Below, one piece after another: positions 1-9,337 of a stretch of DNA of 64,000 nucleotides. The position numbers and the translations under genes are program-made. Below the pieces are notes generated by a model that saw only the letters and a list, made by a program, of their open reading frames with translations, searched no databases and was not told where the DNA came from. Position 1 is the first letter of the stretch, and every line of letters begins with the position of its first letter. Source of the DNA: Blattamonas nauphoetae. Its lineage: Eukaryota; Preaxostyla; Oxymonadida. The stretch lies in assembly GCA_033064195.1 (NCBI GenBank), contig JARBJD010000174.1:1-64000 (forward strand), written 5' to 3'.

Positions 1-221
1 CTGAACAAAAATTTTGGTGCAGTTCGCAAGAAGAGAGTGGAAACCATGGACGATGCTGTTGACAATCGGCGATTGCATGATGAATTGGTGGTTTTGTTGA
101 ACCAATGTAGGTCGAAAGTGTATTATTCAAAGTGAGTTCAGGATTCACAGGACAACAAACGAACGCATCTTCATTGATGTATACACTCAATTTCAGATCT
201 CCAAAGAGACATTTTGGATAG

Positions 222-866
222 TCAGTCATTCCAGAGAAGATCTTCAAGGTTTATTGACACACGAATCGGCACCTTAATTGTATCAGTGAAATGGCCAGCT
301 TGTGACACCGATGTGAAATCTGACAATGGAATATAGACACCAGCAACAGATTCATCATGATTCCAAGCATTTTGCCATGGCGTATGTGCATGCTTACGAT
401 TCTCCAATTGGCTCTTTGGTTTGATCATATTGTAGATGTGAGACTCCATTGAAACGTCATTGTTTGCAGTGCTAATGATTCTTTGATTGTTGTGAAGAAC
501 AGTGAATCTACTAAAGATTGATGCCGAATGCTTCAGTCCAACGAACATAAATATCCTCTCATTCGAGTAAGATCCAACTTTGTCTGGGGTAATGTCCCAA
601 TTGTTGACTTTCAAAGTTGTTGTTATTGTGAATGTAATGAATGAATCATCGATTTGACAAATATCTTGATTACCAGTCAATGGAATGATTATTTCCTGTC
701 CTTTGTAGAAGCGTGAATTCTCTGATGGTTTCAATTCTTGAATAGAAGTACTGTGTGCTCCATCATTTAAGAGGAAATTAACGTGATGTTCAGACATCAG
801 TTGTTGTTGTATTTGACCAATATCATCTCTGGTGTACTTTATTGATCCTGTGGTATTTCCAGTCAA
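222..866 (-). CDS. Polinton major capsid protein, N-terminal part (incomplete in window)
   Basis: The roughly 214-residue open frame has the composition and strand-rich pattern of the N-terminal half of a double-jelly-roll capsid protein. It has long alternating polar and hydrophobic stretches and no membrane segment or signal. It is shorter than a full capsid protein of this family, and the remaining part lies toward or beyond the left edge of the window. It heads the cluster of small minus-strand genes at 954-3242, where Polintons usually keep their virion genes. The identification rests on position and general resemblance. A structure-based profile comparison with Polinton capsid proteins would decide it. 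Confidence 0.6.
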   Translation of the reverse strand: MTGNTTGSIKYTRDDIGQIQQQLMSEHHVNFLLNDGAHSTSIQELKPSENSRFYKGQEIIIPLTGNQDICQIDDSFITFTITTTLKVNNWDITPDKVGSYSNERIFMFVGLKHSASIFSRFTVLHNNQRIISTANNDVSMESHIYNMIKPKSQLENRKHAHTPWQNAWNHDESVAGVYIPLSDFTSVSQAGHFTDTIKVPIRVSINLEDLLWND

Positions 867-953
867 TGTTGAGGCTCCATGTCTTTGTTTGTCAGATGTG
901 TAATGTGTGAGTTCATTTTATCAAAAATAAAAAAACATAATTGTTACTTTCAT

Positions 954-1250
954 TTACTTTTTCTTTTTGCTCTCACTGTAGGTTTCCAGTTTTTCTTCCA
1001 ATCGTAGTATTTCACCTCTGAGCTGATTCGCTAGTGCGTTGTTTCCTTCATTGATTGCTTGCTCATATTGTGCCATCTTTTCTGCATGGATTTGCTGATC
1101 CGATTTCACATCTGGGATCATCTCCACTCCTGTCTGTGCAATCTTGGAAATCACTGGTCCAACGAAGGGAATGAGATTCAGAAATGGTGCTCCAATTCTG
1201 AGAATGGTTTTGCCGACTCCAGCCAATTTTGATAACCACCCTGGTGCCAT
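954..1250 (-). CDS. Small Polinton protein with hydrophobic segment, putative minor virion protein
   Basis: This 98-residue protein starts with MAPGWLSKLAGVG, followed by an amphipathic and hydrophobic stretch at about residues 15-45 that is rich in Gly, Pro, Ile and Val. The second half is a charged helix with a lysine-rich end. The start ATG at 1250 sits right beside the A/T-rich motif shared by other genes of the element. The design of a membrane-active helix plus a charged tail recalls the small internal virion proteins of adenovirus-like and Polinton-like viruses. That comparison is by layout only, and the function is not established. Confidence 0.5.
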   Translation of the reverse strand: MAPGWLSKLAGVGKTILRIGAPFLNLIPFVGPVISKIAQTGVEMIPDVKSDQQIHAEKMAQYEQAINEGNNALANQLRGEILRLEEKLETYSESKKKK

Positions 1251-1285
1251 TTCTGTAAAAATAAAAAAACTAGATTTACATTTAT

Positions 1286-1528
1286 TTATAAACCTTTGAA
1301 TTGAATTTTGGAATTTGACGATTGTGGCATGTCATCATTGGAATAGCGAGCGTTTCTTGGCGGTTCATACTCAATCATTTGTAATCTTTGATCTGAGATG
1401 TCCTGTCGTTGTGGCTTTTGTGACTGATTCATTGCTTTGTTTTGCTGATATACATCCATCATTCCGCCTAAGCCACTGAGGATTCCTCCAGCAGTTTGTC
1501 CAAACTTGTTGTTCGTTTGTGAGAGCAA
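1286..1528 (-). CDS. Small Gln/Asn-rich Polinton protein
   Basis: An 80-residue open frame on the same strand as its neighbours. It begins with a glycine-rich segment (about residues 10-25) and continues with Gln/Asn/Arg-rich sequence. It belongs to the run of small genes between the capsid gene and the 318-codon gene at 2289-3242. A further A/T-rich motif of the shared type lies at about 1628-1648, so a second very small gene may begin there. No family was recognised, and the role is assumed to be structural from position alone. Confidence 0.35.
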   Translation of the reverse strand: MLSQTNNKFGQTAGGILSGLGGMMDVYQQNKAMNQSQKPQRQDISDQRLQMIEYEPPRNARYSNDDMPQSSNSKIQFKGL

Positions 1529-1720
1529 GCCACCACCGACTTGGAAGCAACGTTGGAGCTAGAGGTTTGATGAATTGAAAGAATTGTTTGCCGATATTTT
1601 GAGTTTGTTGAAACTTCCTGGTGCCATTTATGTAAAAATAAAAAATACAATTCATGAAATATTTATCTCGGTATTGCTTTCGTGAGTGAAATTCCATAAT
1701 TGAGGATGGTATTGTAAGCT

Positions 1721-2251
1721 TCATTGAAGGCTATGCTCATGTCTTTTTCCACCAACGAGGATCTTGAAAATGGTTCGAAAGATTGGAAGTTTATTCAGAC
1801 AGAGACACTTGTCAGACAGGTCATCCAGTTCAATCACAACATCATTGATTCCAGTCAATGTAGCAATCAGTGCACATAAATCACTTTGGTTTGTGATCAA
1901 TTTCTTCGATGGTTCAATGAGATTATTCAGTAGTTTCTTTTCACATGCAAAAGCATTCTTGTATACTAACAGTAGTTGATCTTTGAATGCTGCTATATTC
2001 GAAGTGTATTCTCGAAGTGGTATTGAACGACACTGAAGTGGTGCTGACGGATAGATCTCCAATGGTGGAGGATCATAAAGACCTGATTCATTGTTCATTT
2101 CAACATTTACTCCTTGTTCATTTCGATCTTCCAGCTTTGATCTCCCAGAAGTTGATCCTTTATTGTCGATGATGACATTGTTGGTGATTGACGTTGGAAC
2201 TGAAGAAGAACTTGTGTGTTTTGTAAATTGACAACTTAGAATTGGCTGCAT
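1721..2251 (-). CDS. Uncharacterised Polinton protein
   Basis: About 176 residues from the ATG at 2251. The first 80 residues are Ser/Thr/Asn-rich and probably disordered, with a proline-rich stretch near residue 62. The second half is helical, with Leu, Ile and Lys. The start is flanked by the shared A/T-rich motif (about 2256-2275). The position within the virion gene cluster suggests a structural or assembly role. No recognisable domain was found. Confidence 0.45.
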   Translation of the reverse strand: MQPILSCQFTKHTSSSSVPTSITNNVIIDNKGSTSGRSKLEDRNEQGVNVEMNNESGLYDPPPLEIYPSAPLQCRSIPLREYTSNIAAFKDQLLLVYKNAFACEKKLLNNLIEPSKKLITNQSDLCALIATLTGINDVVIELDDLSDKCLCLNKLPIFRTIFKILVGGKRHEHSLQ

Positions 2252-2288
2252 CACTTTCTATAAAAATAAAAAATATATATTTATGTTT

Positions 2289-3242
2289 TTAATCACTCAT
2301 ATCTTTCTCCAAGTGTGCGAATCGAGCGTATTCAGGCATATAGACTTGTTGATATTGTCCTGCATCTCTTGTTCGATATGCTTCATTTGTCAATTGATTC
2401 AGAATTGTTGATATTTCAACATTGTATTGACCAAGGAATTCACCCAAATATGTTGGATTTGTTGTCGTAATATCAAGAAATTGTGGATTTACCAATTCTT
2501 TGAAATCTTTTCTGTTCTTGACTCTCTGACATTCTTCATTTGTGCTTATGAAGTTTTGAACATTGTCTTCAAGCCATTTGTCCCACATCTTTGATGCTAT
2601 TTTAGACTGAATTGAATTGAAAACCATGTTGTCCAAGATTCCATTGCTAACGTCAACTGGATGATCTTTACTGGCACGATACACCTTCAGAACATTTGTC
2701 ATGTAGTCACCAACCGCTTTCTTCATTATTGCATATGGTTGTTGTGATCGTTGTTTTTGCATGTCTCCATAGCTCACTTCATGATAGTTTCCTGGCAAAT
2801 CGTATGTTCCAGTCTTGAGGAAATTGTTGTGTGCAGCTTTGATTCTTCTCCCATGATCTTGACGAAATGATGAATATGGTTGTTGTCTACGCATATCTGG
2901 TGTTGGATTCATTGAATAGTAAGTCTCGACGACAGGTCGACTGTTGTATGGTGCCAACATGAACCCATTCGCTGCAATCAGATCACCACTTTCTTTGTCA
3001 TAAATCATCACATCAGGTACTTTTCCGTGTTTTTCCATTTGAACAGTCCAATTTTGTCCAGTTCGTTCAATGTATTCTAATGCTGATGGAACACTACTGA
3101 GTGCAGAATTGAATTTCGTGCGAATGTCATCATCAGCATAGATTCTTTTCATTGCTGCTTGAGTATCTTGTGAATAGCTCAATTTCGGTTTCTTTGGTTG
3201 TGCTTTTCTCGCTGTTTTTTGGTACACTATCTTTTGCGACAT
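2289..3242 (-). CDS. Uncharacterised conserved-size Polinton protein
   Basis: A 317-residue protein from the ATG at 3242. It has a basic, Lys/Gln-rich start, a mixed middle and a helical C-terminal third rich in Asn and Gln. No signal peptide or membrane segment is seen. It faces the packaging ATPase gene across about 60 bp of A/T-rich DNA that probably holds both promoters. The size and place fit a penton-like or accessory virion protein, but no motif supports a firm call. Confidence 0.5.
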   Translation of the reverse strand: MSQKIVYQKTARKAQPKKPKLSYSQDTQAAMKRIYADDDIRTKFNSALSSVPSALEYIERTGQNWTVQMEKHGKVPDVMIYDKESGDLIAANGFMLAPYNSRPVVETYYSMNPTPDMRRQQPYSSFRQDHGRRIKAAHNNFLKTGTYDLPGNYHEVSYGDMQKQRSQQPYAIMKKAVGDYMTNVLKVYRASKDHPVDVSNGILDNMVFNSIQSKIASKMWDKWLEDNVQNFISTNEECQRVKNRKDFKELVNPQFLDITTTNPTYLGEFLGQYNVEISTILNQLTNEAYRTRDAGQYQQVYMPEYARFAHLEKDMSD

Positions 3243-3303
3243 CTGTGTATTTCATACAAAATACAAAATCCAAAACTATATTTTAATTAGAGATAAATCA
3301 TAA

Positions 3304-4149
3304 ATGCAAAGATCAAATATGTCATTAACAGCGTATGTGAATGCAAAAATAAGTGAAGCATCAAATAGGAATGTTTCTCATGAAGTTCAATCACAAATAC
3401 ATCCAGACTTAAATTTCAATCGCAATAGTGTTAATGTCCTCGTTGGAAACAGAGGAAGTGGAAAGACATTCAATGCTCTTCGAGAGGTTGCCAAGCTCCA
3501 AAATGTTCAAGTCAGAAACGAACTATTCCATCTGTTTGTCTTTGTCACTGATAAGAACATCGATCCTACATTCGATAAATTCAAACCAATTCTGAATGTT
3601 CCTTATGTGAAAGTGAAATATGATGAAGCACTTCCGTTTCTATTAGAATTGTCTCAATCAAAAGCTGCTTATGAAGAGATCATAGACAACCAATGGCAAG
3701 ACAGAATTACTGATGAATGCAGAGAGGATCTCTTTGACTCACTTCACATTGACGATTTCTCAGTGAAGAATCTCCAAACGATTATTCTCCTTGATGACTG
3801 TCGCAGAATACTTGGTGAACGAAGGACTTCCAAAAATAGAATGACAATGATGGACTTGTTACTGGAGAATCGACAACCAAAGTTCACATTCTTTCTGACA
3901 ATGCATGAGCTCTTCAGTTTGTCAGCAGATATGAAGTCAAACATTGATTCGATGTGGATCTTTGGAGGATTCAATAAAGAACGAATCAGTAGAGTCTATC
4001 CTCAATTGAACTCACCAATTGATATTCGACAGTTCTGGAACATCTATCAACGAAAACAAAAATGTGAAGCAATTATTCTTCGTTACAATACTGATGGAGT
4101 TGCACTGACGGAAATCAACAAGGATGGTTTAATTCGTGGTATCCGATAA
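3304..4149 (+). CDS. Polinton packaging ATPase (FtsK/HerA-like)
   Basis: A 281-residue ATPase that would drive DNA into virion-type particles. The Walker A motif GNRGSGKT lies near residue 50. A Walker B-type strand ending in two acidic residues (TIILLDDC) lies near residue 163. Downstream polar residues around 198 (FFLTMHE) would fit the sensor region. The size is normal for Polinton and virophage packaging ATPases. It is the only gene of the element on the plus strand, divergent from the gene ending at 2289. Its 3' end overlaps the next minus-strand frame by about 20 bp. Confidence 0.8.
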   Translation: MQRSNMSLTAYVNAKISEASNRNVSHEVQSQIHPDLNFNRNSVNVLVGNRGSGKTFNALREVAKLQNVQVRNELFHLFVFVTDKNIDPTFDKFKPILNVPYVKVKYDEALPFLLELSQSKAAYEEIIDNQWQDRITDECREDLFDSLHIDDFSVKNLQTIILLDDCRRILGERRTSKNRMTMMDLLLENRQPKFTFFLTMHELFSLSADMKSNIDSMWIFGGFNKERISRVYPQLNSPIDIRQFWNIYQRKQKCEAIILRYNTDGVALTEINKDGLIRGIR

Positions 4150-4665
4150 CTCTTGGATGAGACTGCCAATCGTGTCTGTCAACGTTCGAATTGATTCTTC
4201 AATGTCTGATAATCTTTGATCAATCGAAAGTGAGTTGGAGTCACCGATGTTGTCATTGTTTATTTTTCGAAGTGCAATCTCACCTCTTATTTTCGTGATT
4301 TTGTATCCATCAATTCTGATCAACCGATTTAGTTTCTGAGTGGTGTATTCGTTCAGTTCTTTTCTGTTCTTTTCTAAAAACTTCTGAAAATCATAGATGT
4401 TTTCAAAACAGTTCTGTTTAGGATCAAACAGTTCTAAAATCTTTAGATCTTTATCAAAATGTTCTAAAAACTTTGAATCTTTTCCAAACTGTTCTAAACT
4501 GTTCCGAATCATTTTAAACAGAATAAAAATATTTGAAACACTTTTGAAATTAAACGATATTAAATTCATTAATGAACTCATGTGATAAATCATCAATGGA
4601 GGTAGCATGATATTTTGTGTGTTGGATTGGAACGTACACAACTTTCGGTAAACAGGTGAGTCCAT
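4129..4665 (-). CDS. Coiled-coil Polinton protein
   Basis: A 178-residue frame rich in Leu, Ile, Asn, Lys and Phe, with phenylalanine and lysine repeats at about residues 50-95 and a predicted coiled coil in the second half ending in a Ser/Thr/Ile-rich tail. The upstream part overlaps the 3' end of the integrase gene in another frame, so the true start may be one of the later methionines. Short coiled-coil proteins at this place are common in virus-like elements, but no family was recognised. Confidence 0.4.
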   Translation of the reverse strand: MDSPVYRKLCTFQSNTQNIMLPPLMIYHMSSLMNLISFNFKSVSNIFILFKMIRNSLEQFGKDSKFLEHFDKDLKILELFDPKQNCFENIYDFQKFLEKNRKELNEYTTQKLNRLIRIDGYKITKIRGEIALRKINNDNIGDSNSLSIDQRLSDIEESIRTLTDTIGSLIQELSDTTN

Positions 4666-6475
4666 TCAGAAGTCTTGCCACCACATTACCGTGTTTGTAC
4701 TCAATGAATTGTCCGACAAATTGAAACTGTCTTCGCTTCTTCTGAAATTTGGCAACAGTCTTGTCCAAATCAAGGTGAATCAACAGAATGTTTCCTGACT
4801 TGTATCGCCAGAGCATCTGAGTTGTCTGTTGTCTTTGGATGTTCTTCAATTGCTCTTCACAACTGGAGATATACAATGCTTCGATTTCACGATTGTTCTG
4901 TGCTTTCTGTGGAGTGAACTTGTTCCAGTATGCTCGATGTGGAGTCATGTTGTAGTATTCCACCATCTGATTCATCAGTGAATGATTTGCCATTTGTGTT
5001 GCATTGTCTTGGAATCCATCTCTGATTGTTCTGATCACTCGATCCACAATTCGATTGTGATTAGTGAATGGTGAGCTTGTGAAATATGTCCTGACTTTCT
5101 GTTGCTTGAAATACGTTGATGCTTCTCCACTTGTCCATGCTGCTTCTCCATCCCCACGTATGTTGTTGACGTGAACTCCACGATGATTTATCAGGTCATT
5201 GATTGCAGTCTTGACTTTGCTCCATGATTTATCCAGAACAGGAATTACTACCAAGTATTTGGTGTTGATGTTGATGGCAAATAGGTAAATCTGAAGAACT
5301 GTTTTCGACGTTGGTGATTGGATAAAGACAAGATCAATTTCCCAGGATCCAAACTTGGGAGAAAAGTAAGGTCTGTCACACTTTTGTGGAACTTTTTTGT
5401 CTGATGTCTTCTGTGGATCTCCAGTGATGTCTTTGGACATAAATTGCATCTTTGATCGAAATGGATATTGTATTTTTGTCACAACTGTTTGTATTTTTGG
5501 TTGATCAATCATCAATGTGTCAACTCCTTGTTCCCTCCTTATTTTCCGAGGATGTGTAGAATCCCATCGGTGAACATATTCATCGTACCATTCCTGAAAT
5601 GATCTTCCACCAAACGGGATTTGTTTAGGAAGTGCTAAAATGAACTCAGTTTCGTCATTTCCAAGAATTCTGCTGACGTGTGAGAGAATGAACATATTTC
5701 GATTCAGTTTCTTTGATTCAACGATCTGTTTGTCAATGAATTGTTCCATTTTATGTTGATTGTCCAACATTGAATGCTCGGCTTTTATTTGTTCCTCCTC
5801 TGAATTGTCCTTCTGTTGATGATCAAAATAACCTTTCACTTGTTCCAACATTCCCAGTACTTGCCTTGTCGTTGGTTCGACCTTCTTGATCTCTCTCACA
5901 TATGGCACAAAATCTTTGTCAATTTTCACAATTGTTGGTGGATCTGGTGACTTGGGGATCAGTGGATCATCATCTTCAAACCTCATCTCTTTCATTGGGA
6001 ATTCATATTCTGAACCAATTGATGTCGGGTTTCTCTTCTGTCCAGGAATGATTGGAGATTCCGGAGGTTCAATAGCAATTGGTTGTGGAAGTTGTGTTGG
6101 AATTACGATGGCTGGTGGTTGATTAAAATGAATATTCTGTGATTCCTGATAATACTGTTGATATGCTCTGTACGCTTGTCTTGCAGTGTTGTTACTAAGG
6201 ATCCATCCGGTGAATTGTTTCACAAATCTTTGAACAACTATTTTTCCATCAGCAATGTTTAAATCAGGAGGTAATTCTCCATTCAGCCAATCATTGAAGT
6301 ATGTCTCATCATTTGCGTCGTATTGTCCATTGGAATCATTGACATGATAGGTTGGTAAAATCTGGGAAAACGTCAGTGTGACATTGTATATTTTTGTCTT
6401 GTAGTGGAACGTGTTGTCCAGGAGGTTCTTCACTATTCGATCAATTTGTGTTGAATTTAAAAACTGTCTACTCAT
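4550..6475 (-). CDS. Polinton integrase (rve family)
   Basis: A 641-residue protein that would insert the element into host DNA. The retroviral-type catalytic core lies at about residues 370-500. It opens with the strand SWEIDLVFIQ, continues with IRGDGEAAW and then the helix region NHNRIVDRVIRTIRD. The long N-terminal half holds Pro-rich and acidic linkers and a helical segment. The C-terminal region (after about 540) is basic and strand-rich, as in the chromodomain-like or SH3-like ends of such integrases. The ATG at 6475 is preceded by the A/T-rich motif shared in the element. It lies directly downstream of the polymerase gene on the same strand. Confidence 0.85.
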   Translation of the reverse strand: MSRQFLNSTQIDRIVKNLLDNTFHYKTKIYNVTLTFSQILPTYHVNDSNGQYDANDETYFNDWLNGELPPDLNIADGKIVVQRFVKQFTGWILSNNTARQAYRAYQQYYQESQNIHFNQPPAIVIPTQLPQPIAIEPPESPIIPGQKRNPTSIGSEYEFPMKEMRFEDDDPLIPKSPDPPTIVKIDKDFVPYVREIKKVEPTTRQVLGMLEQVKGYFDHQQKDNSEEEQIKAEHSMLDNQHKMEQFIDKQIVESKKLNRNMFILSHVSRILGNDETEFILALPKQIPFGGRSFQEWYDEYVHRWDSTHPRKIRREQGVDTLMIDQPKIQTVVTKIQYPFRSKMQFMSKDITGDPQKTSDKKVPQKCDRPYFSPKFGSWEIDLVFIQSPTSKTVLQIYLFAININTKYLVVIPVLDKSWSKVKTAINDLINHRGVHVNNIRGDGEAAWTSGEASTYFKQQKVRTYFTSSPFTNHNRIVDRVIRTIRDGFQDNATQMANHSLMNQMVEYYNMTPHRAYWNKFTPQKAQNNREIEALYISSCEEQLKNIQRQQTTQMLWRYKSGNILLIHLDLDKTVAKFQKKRRQFQFVGQFIEYKHGNVVARLLNGLTCLPKVVYVPIQHTKYHATSIDDLSHEFINEFNIV

Positions 6476-6498
6476 TTTAACAAAAATAAAGTTTGGAT

Positions 6499-9279
6499 TT
6501 ATTGGATAAGATAATCAGTTGCTTTCAGTCCATGAATGAAAGGAGGACACGATTCATTTTCAAGAACGATTGCTTTCAGATGTATTCCACTGAGACTGAG
6601 TTTCTGTTGTTGTATTTTCGCTATCTCAAATCCATTGGTGTCATCGTCTGAATACACTTTTCTCGTCTGAAAGTTCAAGGTTGTAGTCACAGTCTTCTCT
6701 CCGTTCAGGCACTTCACATAATCGTCACTTGTGATATTTGTTTTCTTCAGAGACACTCCTTTGATCTTGCATTTCTCATCGAGCGAGTAACATTTTGGTG
6801 CAAGACAGATCATCTGTTCACCTTCTTTCTCAATTGCTAATCCCAACAGCTTCTTCTCATCATCAACTCCCTTTTCAGGATTGGGAAACCATTCATATTT
6901 GTGTGCATCATAAAATTCCTTGTCAGCAATCACATGTTCAAATTGTTGATGAATTCCAGCATTTGGATCTCCACTTATTGCCCAGTATGCAGAATCAGTA
7001 TCTCCCTCACAGAAGTGAATCTTGTTCATGTCTAGGCATTTATACATGAAGTTGTAGATGAAATTCAGATACCAGAACTTGGCATTGTCGAGTGTGAATA
7101 CTGCTTCTTGCAGGCATGTCTTGCATGATGCTTTCTCTCTGTCTTCAATCACGATGTAGTTGTCCTCTTTGATCTCTCTTGTCGCTACAAATCCCTTCAT
7201 CATTTGCTTCAAGTATGTTCTCTTCTCATTGCAGATTGTGATCGAGTTGTACTTCTCAGTGTTCATTCCATCGTATCCGTAACTTCCATTCAAGTTGGTC
7301 TTACAGAACTGTTCCTTTCCTTTGTTTCCAACTTTCATTGCTTCTATTCTGTCATTCATGAATGAGGTCACAAATGGTTCAAATCCAGCATGTCTGGAGA
7401 ATACCATCACACTCTTGATGTCGTCGACGATGAAGTGACAGTAGTCGATGAGGAACCACAGATAGTATGTCGAAAAGAACATATACTGATCGTGTGTGCT
7501 CAAGAGTTGAGTCAGCTTCCGTTGTTTATCATCAGTCTTCAATCCATGTTTCTTCATCAACGAATATGTCTTTTCTCCAATGTTCTCTTCTGTTGTATTG
7601 ACAACGATGTTCCTGAAGATTGGTGGGAAGTTAATGAAATCATTGATGTATGTCTCATCGATGTGTCCTTTCAGTTCTGCAACGAACAATGTCTTCTGAT
7701 TCTTGTTCTCGATGATCTCCCGACATTCTTTGTCTCCCGTTGCAGTGTACAAACATCTTCCTGGCATGTACATTCTGTGTTTGGTGTATGGATTGTTCTT
7801 GTTCTGGATTGATGAGAAAGCACTTGGGTAGAGAGAGTTGAAATCAACACCACAAACGTGAGTCATGATGTGTTCAGAATCGGTTGATTTGACAACACCA
7901 TCTTCAAATGAGAAGTGATTGATTGGAGTCACGTCTTTGATGTTCTGTCTGTGCTGAACATTCGATAATCCACCAGTCACTGCTGCTCTCAACTTGTGAT
8001 ATGTTTGCTCGTGTGTCAGAGTCATCGGCAATGATTTCCAGATGCAGTATTTCTTTAATTGAATTCTCAATCTTGTGAGATGCTCATCATGGTCTGACTT
8101 GTATGTGTTGCAGTAGTCACAGCAGATCTTCACGTTCTCTTTTGAATGTCCTTTTGAATTGTCGATTCGATCCAGTGTTGGTCGTACTGCTTGTGTGAAG
8201 TGGCACTTGCAGATATAACAAACTTTCTTGCACTGTTGAACAAACCAGTCGTAGTCTGCTTCAGTTACGTTTTTGTTAGTATTGCGATGAGCTTTCTGGT
8301 CTTGATAGATGTATCCTTCCACTTTGTATTTCCAGTATTGTTTGGTGATCTTGATCGGTCCAGATTCGTCACATTCGTTGTAGTCAGCATCAATATCAAA
8401 ATCCTTGTAGGCACAAGCATACTTGATTGCAGAAGCATTTGCTGACAGTGAGAGATTGTGCAACATATCCACTTTGTGTTGGAAGTTCAGTTCAATGAGA
8501 TTGTCAAGTGGTGCAATCATGCATTCGACGTCTCTGATGTTGTAGAACTTGAGGTATTCCCATCTGTTCTTGAAGCCTTGTTTGTTCCAATCATCAAGAT
8601 ACAATTGGTAGTCAGTGTCGGACATTTCACTGTTGTTCAGACTGGAATAGAATTCATATTTGGAGAAAGGTTCTTGTTTGCTCAACACTGCTTCGTAGTC
8701 TGATGAATCAAATGATTCGTAAGCAAAGAATGATTTCTGGAGTGTAGTGTTTCCACCAAAAGCTTTGACTGCATTATCCAATGTCATTGGTCCTGTGTAT
8801 GACATCATGTCAATGAACCGAAGCACCTGTTGGGTTTTCTCGTGTCTGATCAATACTTGTTTGTACTTTGTTGTTGATCCAAGAAAGCTCACCACTTTCC
8901 AGTCCTTGTCAACGAGATCACGAAAGATGAGATTGATGTCAAATCTGGAACTGTTGAACCCAATCACACTGACTTCATTTTGTGAGGGAATTTCTGGATC
9001 TTCATAATAGTTGTCCTGTCGAACTGTCTCTGCGTATTTGAAGAGTTCTCTGATCCACTGCTTCACGAAGTCCTTTCCATCTCGAAGATCAAAATAGATT
9101 GACTTCACACCTGATTTTGTTTTGATTGCTGATGCAACAGAGAGAGGCTTCAAGTGTGAGATCAGTTGTGTGTTGTCATCCGAGAATAGATTGTCAAGAA
9201 TGAGATCTTCCATTGTTTCAAAGTCATAAGTGATGTAGTATTGTGTTGGTTTGAATTCGTCTTGTCTCTTGTGTGCCAT
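6499..9279 (-). CDS. Protein-primed family B DNA polymerase with embedded HNH-like zinc module
   Basis: A polymerase of about 926 residues for replication of the element. The 3'-5' exonuclease motifs are visible: YDFET near residue 18, GFNSSRFD near 110, and YNIRD near 247. The polymerase motifs follow: DFNSLYPS near 477, K-x3-NGSYG near 675, and GDTDS near 764. Between the two domains, at about residues 350-395, lies a zinc-binding block with CYIC and CCDYC pairs and the string LDRIDNSKGHSKENV, which matches the general pattern of HNH nuclease modules. The start chosen is the ATG at 9279. The gene lies between the integrase and the N-terminal-region gene, all in one orientation. Confidence 0.88.
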   Translation of the reverse strand: MAHKRQDEFKPTQYYITYDFETMEDLILDNLFSDDNTQLISHLKPLSVASAIKTKSGVKSIYFDLRDGKDFVKQWIRELFKYAETVRQDNYYEDPEIPSQNEVSVIGFNSSRFDINLIFRDLVDKDWKVVSFLGSTTKYKQVLIRHEKTQQVLRFIDMMSYTGPMTLDNAVKAFGGNTTLQKSFFAYESFDSSDYEAVLSKQEPFSKYEFYSSLNNSEMSDTDYQLYLDDWNKQGFKNRWEYLKFYNIRDVECMIAPLDNLIELNFQHKVDMLHNLSLSANASAIKYACAYKDFDIDADYNECDESGPIKITKQYWKYKVEGYIYQDQKAHRNTNKNVTEADYDWFVQQCKKVCYICKCHFTQAVRPTLDRIDNSKGHSKENVKICCDYCNTYKSDHDEHLTRLRIQLKKYCIWKSLPMTLTHEQTYHKLRAAVTGGLSNVQHRQNIKDVTPINHFSFEDGVVKSTDSEHIMTHVCGVDFNSLYPSAFSSIQNKNNPYTKHRMYMPGRCLYTATGDKECREIIENKNQKTLFVAELKGHIDETYINDFINFPPIFRNIVVNTTEENIGEKTYSLMKKHGLKTDDKQRKLTQLLSTHDQYMFFSTYYLWFLIDYCHFIVDDIKSVMVFSRHAGFEPFVTSFMNDRIEAMKVGNKGKEQFCKTNLNGSYGYDGMNTEKYNSITICNEKRTYLKQMMKGFVATREIKEDNYIVIEDREKASCKTCLQEAVFTLDNAKFWYLNFIYNFMYKCLDMNKIHFCEGDTDSAYWAISGDPNAGIHQQFEHVIADKEFYDAHKYEWFPNPEKGVDDEKKLLGLAIEKEGEQMICLAPKCYSLDEKCKIKGVSLKKTNITSDDYVKCLNGEKTVTTTLNFQTRKVYSDDDTNGFEIAKIQQQKLSLSGIHLKAIVLENESCPPFIHGLKATDYLIQ

Positions 9280-9337
9280 CAAAAATTCATTTGTTCTGTT
9301 GTTGAGGATATGTGGAACGTACGGTCTTGGTGTTTTA

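Noticed and set aside
6795-9007. Several plus-strand frames opposite the polymerase gene
   Set aside because: They are antisense shadows of the long polymerase frame and carry no recognisable features.
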